NCBI RefSeq assembly: GCF_004354045.1
Contig: NZ_SMRT01000019.1
Span: 1-64,000, forward strand
From: Paenibacillus piri
GTDB lineage: Bacteria; Bacillota; Bacilli; Paenibacillales; NBRC-103111
DNA length: 64,000 nt
Direction: 5' to 3'
The notes beneath the pieces are model-generated. The model did not search any database, was not told the DNA's origin, and was given only the letters and a program-made list of their open reading frames with translations. The position numbers were made by a program, and so were the translations under genes. Positions 55,730 through 63,267 of the stretch are shown one piece after another. Numbering within the stretch: the stretch's first letter is position 1; every line of letters starts with the position of its first letter.

Positions 55730-55781
55730 TTGACAAACGGAACTTATATTCCGTATAATGAAAAAGTGGAATATATATTCC
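55730..55781 (+). promoter_or_regulatory. Promoter with two TetR-type operators
   Basis: TTGACA (55730-55735), an 18-base spacer and TATAAT (55754-55759) form a strong promoter for the oxidoreductase. ACGGAACTTATATTCCGT (55737-55754) fills the spacer as an imperfect palindrome. GGAATATATATTCC (55768-55781), a perfect palindrome, covers the likely transcription start. Their shared GGAA-TTCC arms mark them as two sites for the same repressor. Confidence 0.8.
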
Positions 55782-55833
55782 GTTTGTGAAATGGATGGAT
55801 GAAGCTAATCAAGCAAACGAGGGGGAGTACGTG

Positions 55834-56853
55834 ATGCGCACGAGCAAATATGCCGTTATTGCCCGGTACGGCGGGCCGGAAGTATTGGAGATTGTCGAAA
55901 GAACCGTACCCGAACCGCAGCCGGGCGAGGTGCTGATTCGCAATTTGGCATCTACCGTTTCAATCGGGGACGTATGGATTCGAAACGGGCAACTGGCCTT
56001 TCCTTTCCGCAAAAAAGCGCCAAAATCGCCGGTTACGCCAGGCTCCGAAGTGGTCGGCATTGTCGAAAAGACGGGTGCCGGCGTTTCCGCTTTTCATCAC
56101 GGCCAACTGGTCGCCGCGTTGACTGTATCCGGCGGAGGGTATTCCGAGCATGTATGTCTGGATCAGAACGAAATCATGGCGGTACCGGACGGCATCGAAC
56201 CGGAGGATGCAGCCTGTCTGACGCTGAATTACGTATTGGCATATAGGATGCTCCATCAAGCGGCCAATGTCCGGGAAGGGGGATCCATCGTCGTCCTTGG
56301 CGCTTCGGGTGCGATCGGAACGGCTCTGCTTCAATTGGGGCGAATATCCGGTCTGGACATGGTCGGGACCGCTTCCGGGACGAAACATAATTTCGTTTCG
56401 AGCTTAGGCGCTATTCCGATCGACTACAGGCACGCGGATTACGTTCGTGAAATCAAAAACATCCGCCCAGACGGAGTGGATGCGGTATTCGACGGTGCAG
56501 CCGCCGACATCGGCCAATCTTACAGCCTTTTGAAAAGCAAAGGCCGTCTGATTGTCTACGGATTCTCATCCCCTAAGCTGATGCAGATGTTCCCGAGCCT
56601 GATACGGCTGCTGGCGCTTCGTCTTGTGCCGGACGGTAAGAAGGCTGCCTTTTTCAGCTTGCTGTTTGCACACACGAAAAATCCACAGTTATGGAAGGAG
56701 GACATGAATCGTTTGTTCCAATTGCTTCTCGACCGATCTATTCAACCGGCTATCGCGCATCGCTTTTCTCTCGAAGATATACGATCTGCGCATGAAGCTT
56801 TGGAACAGGGGAGTATTCCCGGAAGAATCATCTTGGCGATGAACCGCTCCTGA
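55834..56853 (+). CDS. Quinone oxidoreductase-like (zinc-free MDR) dehydrogenase
   Basis: A 339-residue medium-chain dehydrogenase/reductase of the NADPH:quinone reductase type. An N-terminal GroES-like half (about 1-125) is followed by a Rossmann half with VVLGASGAIGTALLQL (about 160-175). The structural-zinc cysteines of alcohol dehydrogenases are absent, supporting the quinone reductase side of the family. It is probably expressed when the divergent TetR repressor is induced. ATG 55834 follows GAGGGGGAG. Confidence 0.85.
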   Translation: MRTSKYAVIARYGGPEVLEIVERTVPEPQPGEVLIRNLASTVSIGDVWIRNGQLAFPFRKKAPKSPVTPGSEVVGIVEKTGAGVSAFHHGQLVAALTVSGGGYSEHVCLDQNEIMAVPDGIEPEDAACLTLNYVLAYRMLHQAANVREGGSIVVLGASGAIGTALLQLGRISGLDMVGTASGTKHNFVSSLGAIPIDYRHADYVREIKNIRPDGVDAVFDGAAADIGQSYSLLKSKGRLIVYGFSSPKLMQMFPSLIRLLALRLVPDGKKAAFFSLLFAHTKNPQLWKEDMNRLFQLLLDRSIQPAIAHRFSLEDIRSAHEALEQGSIPGRIILAMNRS

Positions 56854-56879
56854 ACGATCCAATGCTGCATCATTCTTTG

Positions 56880-56908
56880 TTGAAATCAATAAATGGGTAT
56901 GATAAAAT
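56880..56908 (+). promoter_or_regulatory. Promoter of the ABC-F leader
   Basis: TTGAAA (56880-56885), a 17-base spacer and TAAAAT (56903-56908), about 100 bases before the leader peptide. Confidence 0.55.
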
Positions 56909-57014
56909 ATTTTTAATTTAATGATTGGAGTTGAAAAGTATAATGTAATTTTTCTTGCTGATATAAAAATAATAAAACAATAAAGCGATATTTTTCGCAT
57001 GTTTTATATTTTAT

Positions 57015-57065
57015 ATGCAAGAAAGTTACTTAATCTTTTCACTCAAACAATATATCCTCATCTAA
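57015..57065 (+). CDS. Leader peptide of the ABC-F attenuator
   Basis: A 16-codon frame (MQESYLIFSLKQYILI). Its codons 2-6 contain CAAGAAAGTTACTT (57018-57031), the exact complement of AAGTAACTTTCTTG (57110-57123) in the downstream terminator. This overlap is typical of antibiotic-sensing leaders in front of ribosome-protection and efflux genes, where a stalled ribosome changes RNA folding. No strong ribosome site is visible, so translation is inferred. Confidence 0.55.
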   Translation: MQESYLIFSLKQYILI

Positions 57066-57099
57066 CTCCATGGCGGGTTGGATTTGCTGTATTTATTTG

Positions 57100-57136
57100 A
57101 GCTACAAGAAAGTAACTTTCTTGTAGCTTTTATATT
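57100..57136 (+). terminator. Attenuator terminator before the ABC-F gene
   Basis: AGCTACAAGAAAG (57100-57112) and CTTTCTTGTAGCT (57116-57128) form a perfect 13-bp stem with a three-base loop, followed by TTTATATTTATT. It stands between promoter and gene, so transcription must read through it. The leader strand at 57018-57031 competes for its right arm. Confidence 0.85.
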
Positions 57137-57156
57137 TATTACAGGAGGATAACTTC

Positions 57157-58635
57157 ATGTCATTAATAAATGTTACAAACCTGACGTTTGCCTATGATGG
57201 CAGTTACGATAATATTTTTGAAAACGTAAGCTTTCAAATCGACACCGATTGGAAATTAGGATTTACCGGCAGAAACGGTAGAGGGAAGACAACATTTCTC
57301 AACTTGCTGCTTGGCAAATATGAATACAGCGGAAATATTTCCGCGCATGTCAGCTTTGAATATTTCCCTTTTCAAGTCGAAAACAAGGAAAATAATACAC
57401 TTGATGTAATCAACGATATTTTTCCTGACTATATTCACTGGAAATTAATGCGTGAGCTTTCATTGCTTAAGGTTTCTGAGGATGTTTTATATCGGCCCTT
57501 CGATTCATTGTCCAACGGAGAGCAAACGAAAGTGCTGCTGGCTACCTTATTTATTAAGGAAAACAGTTTTCTGTTGATTGATGAGCCAACCAATCATCTT
57601 GACATGAATGCAAGAAAACTGGTCGGTGATTATCTCAATACGAAAAGCGGATTTATTCTGGTGTCTCACGACAGATCATTTCTTGATAACTGTGTGGACC
57701 ACATCCTTTCAATCAACAAGACCAATATAGAAATTCAAAAAGGCAATTTTTCCGGTTGGTGGGAAAATAAAAAGCGGCAAGATAACTTTGAGCTTGCAGA
57801 GAACGAAAAACTTAGAAAAGACATCAAACGCTTGTCGGAATCTGCTAAACGGACGGGCAACTGGTCACATGAAGTGGAAAAAACAAAAAACGGAACAAGA
57901 AATTCCGGTTCCAAGGTAGATAAAGGATATATTGGCCACAAGGCTGCTAAAATGATGAAACGCTCTAAATCAATTGAGCAAAGACAGCAATCCGCTATAG
58001 AGGAAAAGTCCAAGCTCCTTAAAAATATCGAAACCTCTGACAGCCTGGAGATTTCGCAACTTGATTTTCATAAAAACCAACTTGCTGAGCTTGATCATGT
58101 CTCGATTTTTTACGGCGAGAAGGTAGTTTGCACAGAAATAAGCTTTACGATTGAGCAAGGGGAGCGAATTGCGCTTTCGGGTAAAAACGGCTCCGGAAAA
58201 TCAAGCATCATCAAACTTATTTGCGGAGAGGATATCAGCTATACGGGCGCCTTCAGGAAGGATAGCCAGTTGGAAATATCCTACGTTTCACAGGACACCT
58301 CCCATCTGCAGGGTAATTTATCCGACTATGCTGCAAATAACGGGATTGATGAAAGTCTTTTTAAATCGATTTTAAGAAAGCTTGATTTTTCCAGAGTTCA
58401 ATTTGAAAAGGATATTTCAGCTTTTAGCGGCGGCCAAAAGAAGAAAGTGCTGATTGCAAAAAGTTTGAGTGAGAAAGCTCATTTGCATATTTGGGATGAA
58501 CCGCTTAATTTTATTGATGTTATTTCTCGCATGCAGATTGAAGATCTGCTGCTTGAATACTCGCCGACCATTCTTTTTGTGGAGCATGACATGGAATTTT
58601 ACAAAAATGTTGCAACAAAAATCATTGAACTCTAA
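57157..58635 (+). CDS. Lsa-type ABC-F ribosomal protection protein
   Basis: A 492-residue soluble protein with two ATPase domains and no membrane segments, the ABC-F layout. Walker A motifs are GRNGRGKTT (about 39-47) and SGKNGSGKSS; signatures are LSNGEQ and FSGGQ; the first Walker B region reads LLIDEPTNHLD. The N-terminus closely resembles Lsa proteins, which displace lincosamides, pleuromutilins and streptogramin A from the ribosome. The second Walker B region reads HIWDEPLNFIDV. The gene is distinctly AT-rich against its neighbours, suggesting lateral transfer, and is controlled by the attenuator upstream. The resistance spectrum cannot be read from sequence. Confidence 0.88.
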   Translation: MSLINVTNLTFAYDGSYDNIFENVSFQIDTDWKLGFTGRNGRGKTTFLNLLLGKYEYSGNISAHVSFEYFPFQVENKENNTLDVINDIFPDYIHWKLMRELSLLKVSEDVLYRPFDSLSNGEQTKVLLATLFIKENSFLLIDEPTNHLDMNARKLVGDYLNTKSGFILVSHDRSFLDNCVDHILSINKTNIEIQKGNFSGWWENKKRQDNFELAENEKLRKDIKRLSESAKRTGNWSHEVEKTKNGTRNSGSKVDKGYIGHKAAKMMKRSKSIEQRQQSAIEEKSKLLKNIETSDSLEISQLDFHKNQLAELDHVSIFYGEKVVCTEISFTIEQGERIALSGKNGSGKSSIIKLICGEDISYTGAFRKDSQLEISYVSQDTSHLQGNLSDYAANNGIDESLFKSILRKLDFSRVQFEKDISAFSGGQKKKVLIAKSLSEKAHLHIWDEPLNFIDVISRMQIEDLLLEYSPTILFVEHDMEFYKNVATKIIEL

Positions 58636-58649
58636 TGCAATTCGTATTG

Positions 58650-58683
58650 ATGGGGCCTTCGGTATTCGGAAGGGCCCATTTTC
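58650..58683 (+). terminator. Terminator after the ABC-F gene
   Basis: ATGGGGCCTTC (58650-58660) pairs with GAAGGGCCCAT (58669-58679) with one mismatch, followed by TTTTC. Confidence 0.7.
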
Positions 58684-58799
58684 ATTATATTGGAAAAACG
58701 TGGGCAAGAATCACCTGTCGAAAAAATTATCGAATACGCCGACGTTAGGAGCGATGTCAATGAAATTCAGTAGACGAGGCGGAAATGACGTTTGAGGGG

Positions 58800-58848
58800 T
58801 TGACAAAATTGCCGCAAACTCATATAGTTAGTTACATAAGTAATTAAC
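58800..58848 (+). promoter_or_regulatory. Promoter and GntR operator of the ytr-like operon
   Basis: TTGACA (58800-58805), 17 bases, TATAGT (58823-58828). Overlapping the start region is the dyad GTTAGTTAC (58827-58835) / GTAATTAAC (58840-58848), 8 of 9 symmetric. This is the expected placement for autorepression by the YtrA-type regulator that follows. Confidence 0.75.
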
Positions 58849-58868
58849 CAGTTTGGTGGTGTGGTCAT

Positions 58869-59240
58869 ATGGCTTTTTTGATTGACGACAGCCGCCCGAT
58901 ATTCGTACAAATTGCCGAACGGATCGAGGACGATATTATCGGCGGCGGATTGCCGGAGGAATCGCAAGTTCCTTCGACGAATCAATTCGCCGCTTATTAC
59001 CAGATCAATCCGGCCACTGCAGCCAAAGGCGTCAATACGTTGGTGGATCAGGGAATTTTGTACAAGAAACGGGGGATCGGCATGTTTGTGGCGACGGGCG
59101 CACGTGAAGCGCTGATCGAAAAACGCAAGGAACAATTTTATGAACAGTACGTCGTATCGATGGTTCGCGAGGCAGGGAAGCTTGGCATTACGGCGGAGCA
59201 GTTGGCGGATATGATCCGGAAAGGAGAGGGTGAGAAATGA
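58869..59240 (+). CDS. GntR-family (YtrA-type) repressor
   Basis: A 123-residue regulator: a winged helix-turn-helix (about 1-75; QFAAYYQINPATAAKGVNTLVDQG) and a short helical tail instead of a large effector domain, which defines the YtrA subgroup. YtrA-type repressors usually control adjacent ABC transporters that respond to cell-wall-active antibiotics. It overlaps the ATPase gene as ATGA. Confidence 0.9.
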   Translation: MAFLIDDSRPIFVQIAERIEDDIIGGGLPEESQVPSTNQFAAYYQINPATAAKGVNTLVDQGILYKKRGIGMFVATGAREALIEKRKEQFYEQYVVSMVREAGKLGITAEQLADMIRKGEGEK

Positions 59241-60133
59241 GCAGTATTGTGGAACTGAAGAGTGTGACCAAGTCATTTGGTCAAGTTATGGCGGTGCAGG
59301 ATATTAGCTTTTCCATGGAACAGGGAAAAATATACGGGCTGCTAGGCCGAAACGGCGCCGGCAAAACGACGATTATGCATATGATCACAGCTCAACTATT
59401 TCTGACAAGCGGAGAATTGAAAGTATTCGGGGAAACTCCATACGAGAACAATCGGGTGCTCAATCAGCTATGCTTTGTCAAAGAAGGGCAGAAATATCCG
59501 GACAACTTTCGCGTTGTCGACGTGCTGGAGGTGGCGGCTGCGCTGTTCCCCAACTGGGACCGGGAGTATGCTCTCTCGCTGATCGAGGATTTCCGTCTGC
59601 CAATGAAGCGACGGGTCAAGAAGCTGTCCCGCGGGATGCTGTCCTCTGTCGGAATCGTGATCGGTCTGGCGAGCAGGGCGCCGCTAACGATATTCGACGA
59701 GCCGTATTTGGGACTGGATGCCGTGGCTCGGACGATATTTTATGATCGATTGATCGAGGATTTCGCGGTACACCCAAGGACGATCGTGCTGTCTACCCAT
59801 TTGATCGACGAAGTAAGCCGGATTTTGGAGCACATTATCGTCATCGATCAAGGAAGGCTGCTGTTGGACGAGGATGCCGACGTTTTGCGCGGGCGGGCAT
59901 TTACCGTCATAGGTCCGGCAGCAACGGTCGATTCGTTTGCGGAAGGCAAAGATACGATTCAACGGGACACATTCGGCGGTTTTGTATCGACGACAGTCAT
60001 GGGTAATTTATACGGGACGGATCGCAAGCATGCGGAAGCGCTCGGTCTCGAGATTGCTCCCGTATCGCTTCAGCAGATGATCATCCATCTCACGAACGGC
60101 AAATCCGGCAATAAGGCGGTGGAACAACAATGA
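59237..60133 (+). CDS. YtrB-type ABC transporter ATPase
   Basis: A 298-residue ATPase. Walker A is GRNGAGKTT (about 36-44), the signature region is KKLSRGMLSSVG, and Walker B is LTIFDEPYLGLD. The signature has SRGM in place of the usual SGGQ, a form seen in this drug/antibiotic-responsive subfamily. It is coupled to the regulator before it and the membrane protein after it by four-base overlaps. Confidence 0.88.
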   Translation: MSSIVELKSVTKSFGQVMAVQDISFSMEQGKIYGLLGRNGAGKTTIMHMITAQLFLTSGELKVFGETPYENNRVLNQLCFVKEGQKYPDNFRVVDVLEVAAALFPNWDREYALSLIEDFRLPMKRRVKKLSRGMLSSVGIVIGLASRAPLTIFDEPYLGLDAVARTIFYDRLIEDFAVHPRTIVLSTHLIDEVSRILEHIIVIDQGRLLLDEDADVLRGRAFTVIGPAATVDSFAEGKDTIQRDTFGGFVSTTVMGNLYGTDRKHAEALGLEIAPVSLQQMIIHLTNGKSGNKAVEQQ

Positions 60134-60819
60134 ATCGGGTTAATGGCGTCATTCGCATGCATTTGCGAGACAAAGGCTCATTGCTTTATATGCCATGGCT
60201 TATCTTGTGTTTCAGCTTCGTGGTCAATCTGATCATCGGTGCCATGATGAGAGAGGATCATGGGCTTTATACCGGTGGCATAAGCAGCATCTACATTTAT
60301 ATGCTCGTTATCGGTATCATTACGGTCAGTCAAACGTTTCCTTTCGCGCTCGGCATGAGCATCAGAAGGAAGGATTACTTCTGGGGGACGACGGCGGTCA
60401 TCGTCGGTACGAGCGCCTTGTCCTCCGTGCTGCTGCTCCTGCTCGGCTTTGCCGAATCCGAATTGACCGGCGGGTGGGGGGTTCATTTGCACTTTTTCAA
60501 ATTGCCTTATTTGAATGACGGCTCGGCGTTTGCCCAGCTATGGATAAGCTTCGCTCTGCAGGTTCACATGTTCTTTCTCGGATTCGTGATTTCCAGCGTG
60601 CACCGCCGCTTCGGCAAAACCGGCACATGGATATTGGCGCTGGTCATGTTATTGGTGGGAACTGTCGGCTCTTTCGCTTGCACCTATTACGGTTGGTGGC
60701 TGCCGATGTTCGGATGGATTGCCGCGCATAGTGCATTTCAGCTTACGCTGTGGATATTTGCGCTTGCCATCGTGTATGCGATTGCCTCCTACTCGCTGCT
60801 GCGCAGAGCGACCGTTTGA
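60130..60819 (+). CDS. ABC transporter membrane protein of the ytr-like operon
   Basis: A 229-residue integral membrane protein with about six hydrophobic segments, probably the permease partner of the ATPase at 59237. The first loop carries an N-terminal MHLRDKGSLLY stretch. Sequence family is not firmly recognised; the call rests on topology and strict operon coupling. Confidence 0.8.
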   Translation: MNRVNGVIRMHLRDKGSLLYMPWLILCFSFVVNLIIGAMMREDHGLYTGGISSIYIYMLVIGIITVSQTFPFALGMSIRRKDYFWGTTAVIVGTSALSSVLLLLLGFAESELTGGWGVHLHFFKLPYLNDGSAFAQLWISFALQVHMFFLGFVISSVHRRFGKTGTWILALVMLLVGTVGSFACTYYGWWLPMFGWIAAHSAFQLTLWIFALAIVYAIASYSLLRRATV

Positions 60820-61136
60820 TAGGATGAATGAAGCCCAGCCGGTCAAAACTGAAGTTTCATAATGAAAGAAGACTAAGGCCGACATGGAAAAATAGACCAA
60901 AAGCAAAAATGGTAGTTCAAGGGTGACCCCATGAGCTGCCATTTTTGCTTTCGAAGCTTTTGTGGCCATTTGAAACTAAATCGTTAACCGTGCGAGGCAT
61001 TACTTTGCTTCCGGATCCGAGGTCTGAAAAGGGCGGCAGCTGCTGTAAAATCCGCAATTTAAGCTTAAAGACCCCGCAGCTCTCGGTCCCACAATTATGA
61101 GTTGAAGAGGAAAGGCAAAAATAAAATTTTTAAATA
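60820..61136. other. Intergenic region with a long hairpin
   Basis: No gene. The only notable element is the hairpin at 60900-60951. The rest is unremarkable mixed sequence. Confidence 0.5.
60900..60951. terminator. Long hairpin, probably a bidirectional terminator
   Basis: AAAGCAAAAATGGTAGTTCA (60900-60919) pairs with TGAGCTGCCATTTTTGCTTT (60932-60951), 18 of 20 positions plus wobble. The A run and T run lie inside the arms. It sits between the ytr-like operon and the convergent small membrane gene, the right place for a two-way terminator. Confidence 0.55.
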
Positions 61137-61385
61137 CTAAAGAAAAGCAACTTTCAAGCAAGATTCTCCAATGAGATTGTCGGAAAAGTAAGCATTCCCC
61201 AATCCATAAAGAGACATAAAGAGAACCATTCCACTCACCATAAGAATAAGTTGAGTAAGTATTCCTTTCAAGGATATCGTGCCAATCAAGCCGCGTGTAA
61301 ATAAATTATAAAATGTCATGAATACAACCATCCCAAAGCACATCATCAACCCAAAATAAAAATCTTCTTTCTTCGTTGTCGGCAA
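61137..61385 (-). CDS. Small membrane protein, DUF2798-like
   Basis: An 82-residue protein with two hydrophobic segments. Its N-terminus (PTTKKEDFYFGLMMCFGMVVFMTFYN) looks like DUF2798 proteins, which are usually about twice as long with a repeated unit, so this may be a half-length or truncated member. TTG start after AAGGATGATGG. Function unknown. Confidence 0.6.
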   Translation of the reverse strand: MPTTKKEDFYFGLMMCFGMVVFMTFYNLFTRGLIGTISLKGILTQLILMVSGMVLFMSLYGLGNAYFSDNLIGESCLKVAFL

Positions 61386-61654
61386 TTTCCATCATCCTTT
61401 CTGTTCACCCTTGTTATTATAGCGACAGTGGAAACCTCCTCATAAGTGAACAGTCTGTGAACATTTTGAAGTTGAGTGGATTTTTCTACTTTATGTAATC
61501 CATGTTTTTCCAATGTCAGCATTACTAAATCCAACATTTAAAGATTAAAAACCACCCTATTTCCAAGCACAAAAAGTGTCTATAGGATGCCGTTGAAGAT
61601 GATGCTAGCATAAAGTAAGCAAGCGGAAAGCAATATTAAAGGAGGAACAAACCC

Positions 61655-62722
61655 ATGGACCAAACTGATGGAGGACAACGAAAACAGGGAATTATCGATT
61701 GCGATGTACATGTGTATCCCAAAAATGTAGATGAGCTGAAGCAATATATGCCGCAGCCTTGGAGGGATCGCTACAAGCCGGGCGGAAGAGGCTTTTATGA
61801 AAATCCAGGTCATGGATCCCGTTTGGATGCAAGACCGCCTGGAGGAGGGGGCACAGGAACAGATCCTGACTTTCTGCGGAAGCAGCTCATCGAGGAATAT
61901 GGAGTCGATCATGCGATTCTGCTTCCCAGGGCGTTCTGCAATATGCAGCCTGATCCCGATTACGCTTCAGCCATAGCATCGGCCTATAATGACTGGCTGG
62001 CTGATACATGGCTTGGCAAATACAACAAGGACGGTGTGTTCAAGGGTTCCATCACCATTGCCCATCAAGATCCTGCGGCCGCTGCCAAAGAAATCGACCG
62101 CTGGGCCGGACATCCGCACTTCGTGCAGGTCATGACCGATTCGGGAGCACGAGCACCGTTTGGACAGCGTCAATATTATCTCATCTACGAAGCTTGCGAA
62201 CGGAACGGATTTCCATTTGCGATTCACCCGGGAACGGACGGAATGGGTATCAATGAACAGCCTTCGCCCGGCTATCCAACCCATTACATCGAATGGCATA
62301 CTTGTCTGTCATTAAGCTTTCAGGCGCATCTGGTCAGCTTCCTTACCGAGGGTGTATTCGAGAAGTTTCCCAATTTCAAGGTTGTGCTTGTGGAAGGCGG
62401 CGTTTCCTGGGTGCCTGCTCTATTGTGGCGTCTGGATGCGGAATATAAAGGATTGCGCTTTGAGGTGCCATGGTTAACCAAACGGCCGTCTGAATATTTG
62501 CGTGACCATCTCAGAGTGACATCGCAGCCGATCGAACGTCCGGATAATGACCAGTACTTGCTGCAAATATTGGAGATGATGGATGCCAAAAACATCCTGA
62601 TGTTTTCCAGCGATTATCCGCATTGGGATTTCGATTCACCGACAAGAGCATTTCCTAAGTTGCCAGAAGAGTTATACAGTCGGATTTTTTCAGACAATGC
62701 CAGAGAGTTATATAGGCTGTAG
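61655..62722 (+). CDS. Amidohydrolase-2 family metal-dependent hydrolase
   Basis: A 355-residue TIM-barrel hydrolase/decarboxylase of the ACMSD-like amidohydrolase-2 family. Metal-ligand motifs: DCDVHVYP near residue 14 (an Asp-x-His variation of the N-terminal site), a histidine in AIHPGTDG, and the C-terminal aspartate in FSSDYPHWD. Enzymes of this family hydrolyse or decarboxylate aromatic and related ring compounds. AAAGGAGGAAC precedes the ATG. It is followed at 15 bases by a Rieske protein, so the two probably act in one pathway. Confidence 0.87.
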   Translation: MDQTDGGQRKQGIIDCDVHVYPKNVDELKQYMPQPWRDRYKPGGRGFYENPGHGSRLDARPPGGGGTGTDPDFLRKQLIEEYGVDHAILLPRAFCNMQPDPDYASAIASAYNDWLADTWLGKYNKDGVFKGSITIAHQDPAAAAKEIDRWAGHPHFVQVMTDSGARAPFGQRQYYLIYEACERNGFPFAIHPGTDGMGINEQPSPGYPTHYIEWHTCLSLSFQAHLVSFLTEGVFEKFPNFKVVLVEGGVSWVPALLWRLDAEYKGLRFEVPWLTKRPSEYLRDHLRVTSQPIERPDNDQYLLQILEMMDAKNILMFSSDYPHWDFDSPTRAFPKLPEELYSRIFSDNARELYRL

Positions 62723-62737
62723 GAGGGAGAACAAAAA

Positions 62738-63181
62738 ATGGCCAATCATCGAGTGGGAACAACCGGAGAGATTCCGCCCGGAGCTAGAAAGATTGTTCAG
62801 TTGGAAAACAGGTCAATCGGCGTATTTAATGTTAAAGGAACTTATTATGCACTTCGCAATAACTGTCCGCATCAAGGGGCTCCGCTCTGCCAAGGACGTT
62901 TGACGGGGTTGGCTATGCATTCCATGCCGGGTGAATACAACTATGGTCGAGAAGATGAAATCATCAGCTGCCCCTGGCATGGATGGGAGTTCGATCTGAC
63001 AAACGGCAAGTCTATTTACGATCCTCACAAATGTTTGGTGAAAACCTATGAGGTCATTGTAGAGCCCCGATCTATATCGCAACCAAGGACGGTTACAGCT
63101 GCGACGGAGGCCGAACAGGAAACGATGATCGACACATATCCGGTGACTGTGGAGGGCGACTGGGTTATTATTCACATATAA
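62738..63181 (+). CDS. Rieske [2Fe-2S] ferredoxin-like protein
   Basis: A 147-residue protein with both halves of the Rieske cluster site: CPHQG (about 44-48) and CPWHGWEF (about 79-86), supplying two Cys and two His. The spacing between halves is longer than in minimal Rieske ferredoxins (an insertion containing MHSMPGEYNYGRED). No catalytic oxygenase domain is attached, so it is an electron carrier or a small oxygenase partner. AGGAGGG precedes the ATG. Confidence 0.87.
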   Translation: MANHRVGTTGEIPPGARKIVQLENRSIGVFNVKGTYYALRNNCPHQGAPLCQGRLTGLAMHSMPGEYNYGREDEIISCPWHGWEFDLTNGKSIYDPHKCLVKTYEVIVEPRSISQPRTVTAATEAEQETMIDTYPVTVEGDWVIIHI

Positions 63182-63202
63182 GTCATTATTTTTACTTTAA
63201 TA

Positions 63203-63216
63203 ATAGAGCGCTTACA
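63203..63216 (-). promoter_or_regulatory. cre-like site before the second LplB-type permease
   Basis: On the minus strand TGTAAGCGCTCTAT matches 12 of 14 cre consensus positions. It lies 52 bases before the permease start, suggesting CcpA control of the transporter that begins here. Confidence 0.45.
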
Positions 63217-63267
63217 ATCCATTAGCCTGGATCACTCCACTCATCATAAGGAAAGGAAGTACGGAGA

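Larger units (their letters stand above)
56854..57156. other. Leader region of the ABC-F gene
   Basis: A 303-base AT-rich stretch with no full-size gene. It holds a promoter, a 16-codon leader peptide, an antiterminator strand and a terminator, all entered separately. The drop in GC content begins here and continues through the ABC-F gene. Confidence 0.7.

Noticed and set aside
61346..61537. 63-codon minus-strand frame before the DUF2798-like gene
   Set aside because: Overlaps the better-supported small gene in another frame and has no recognisable features.
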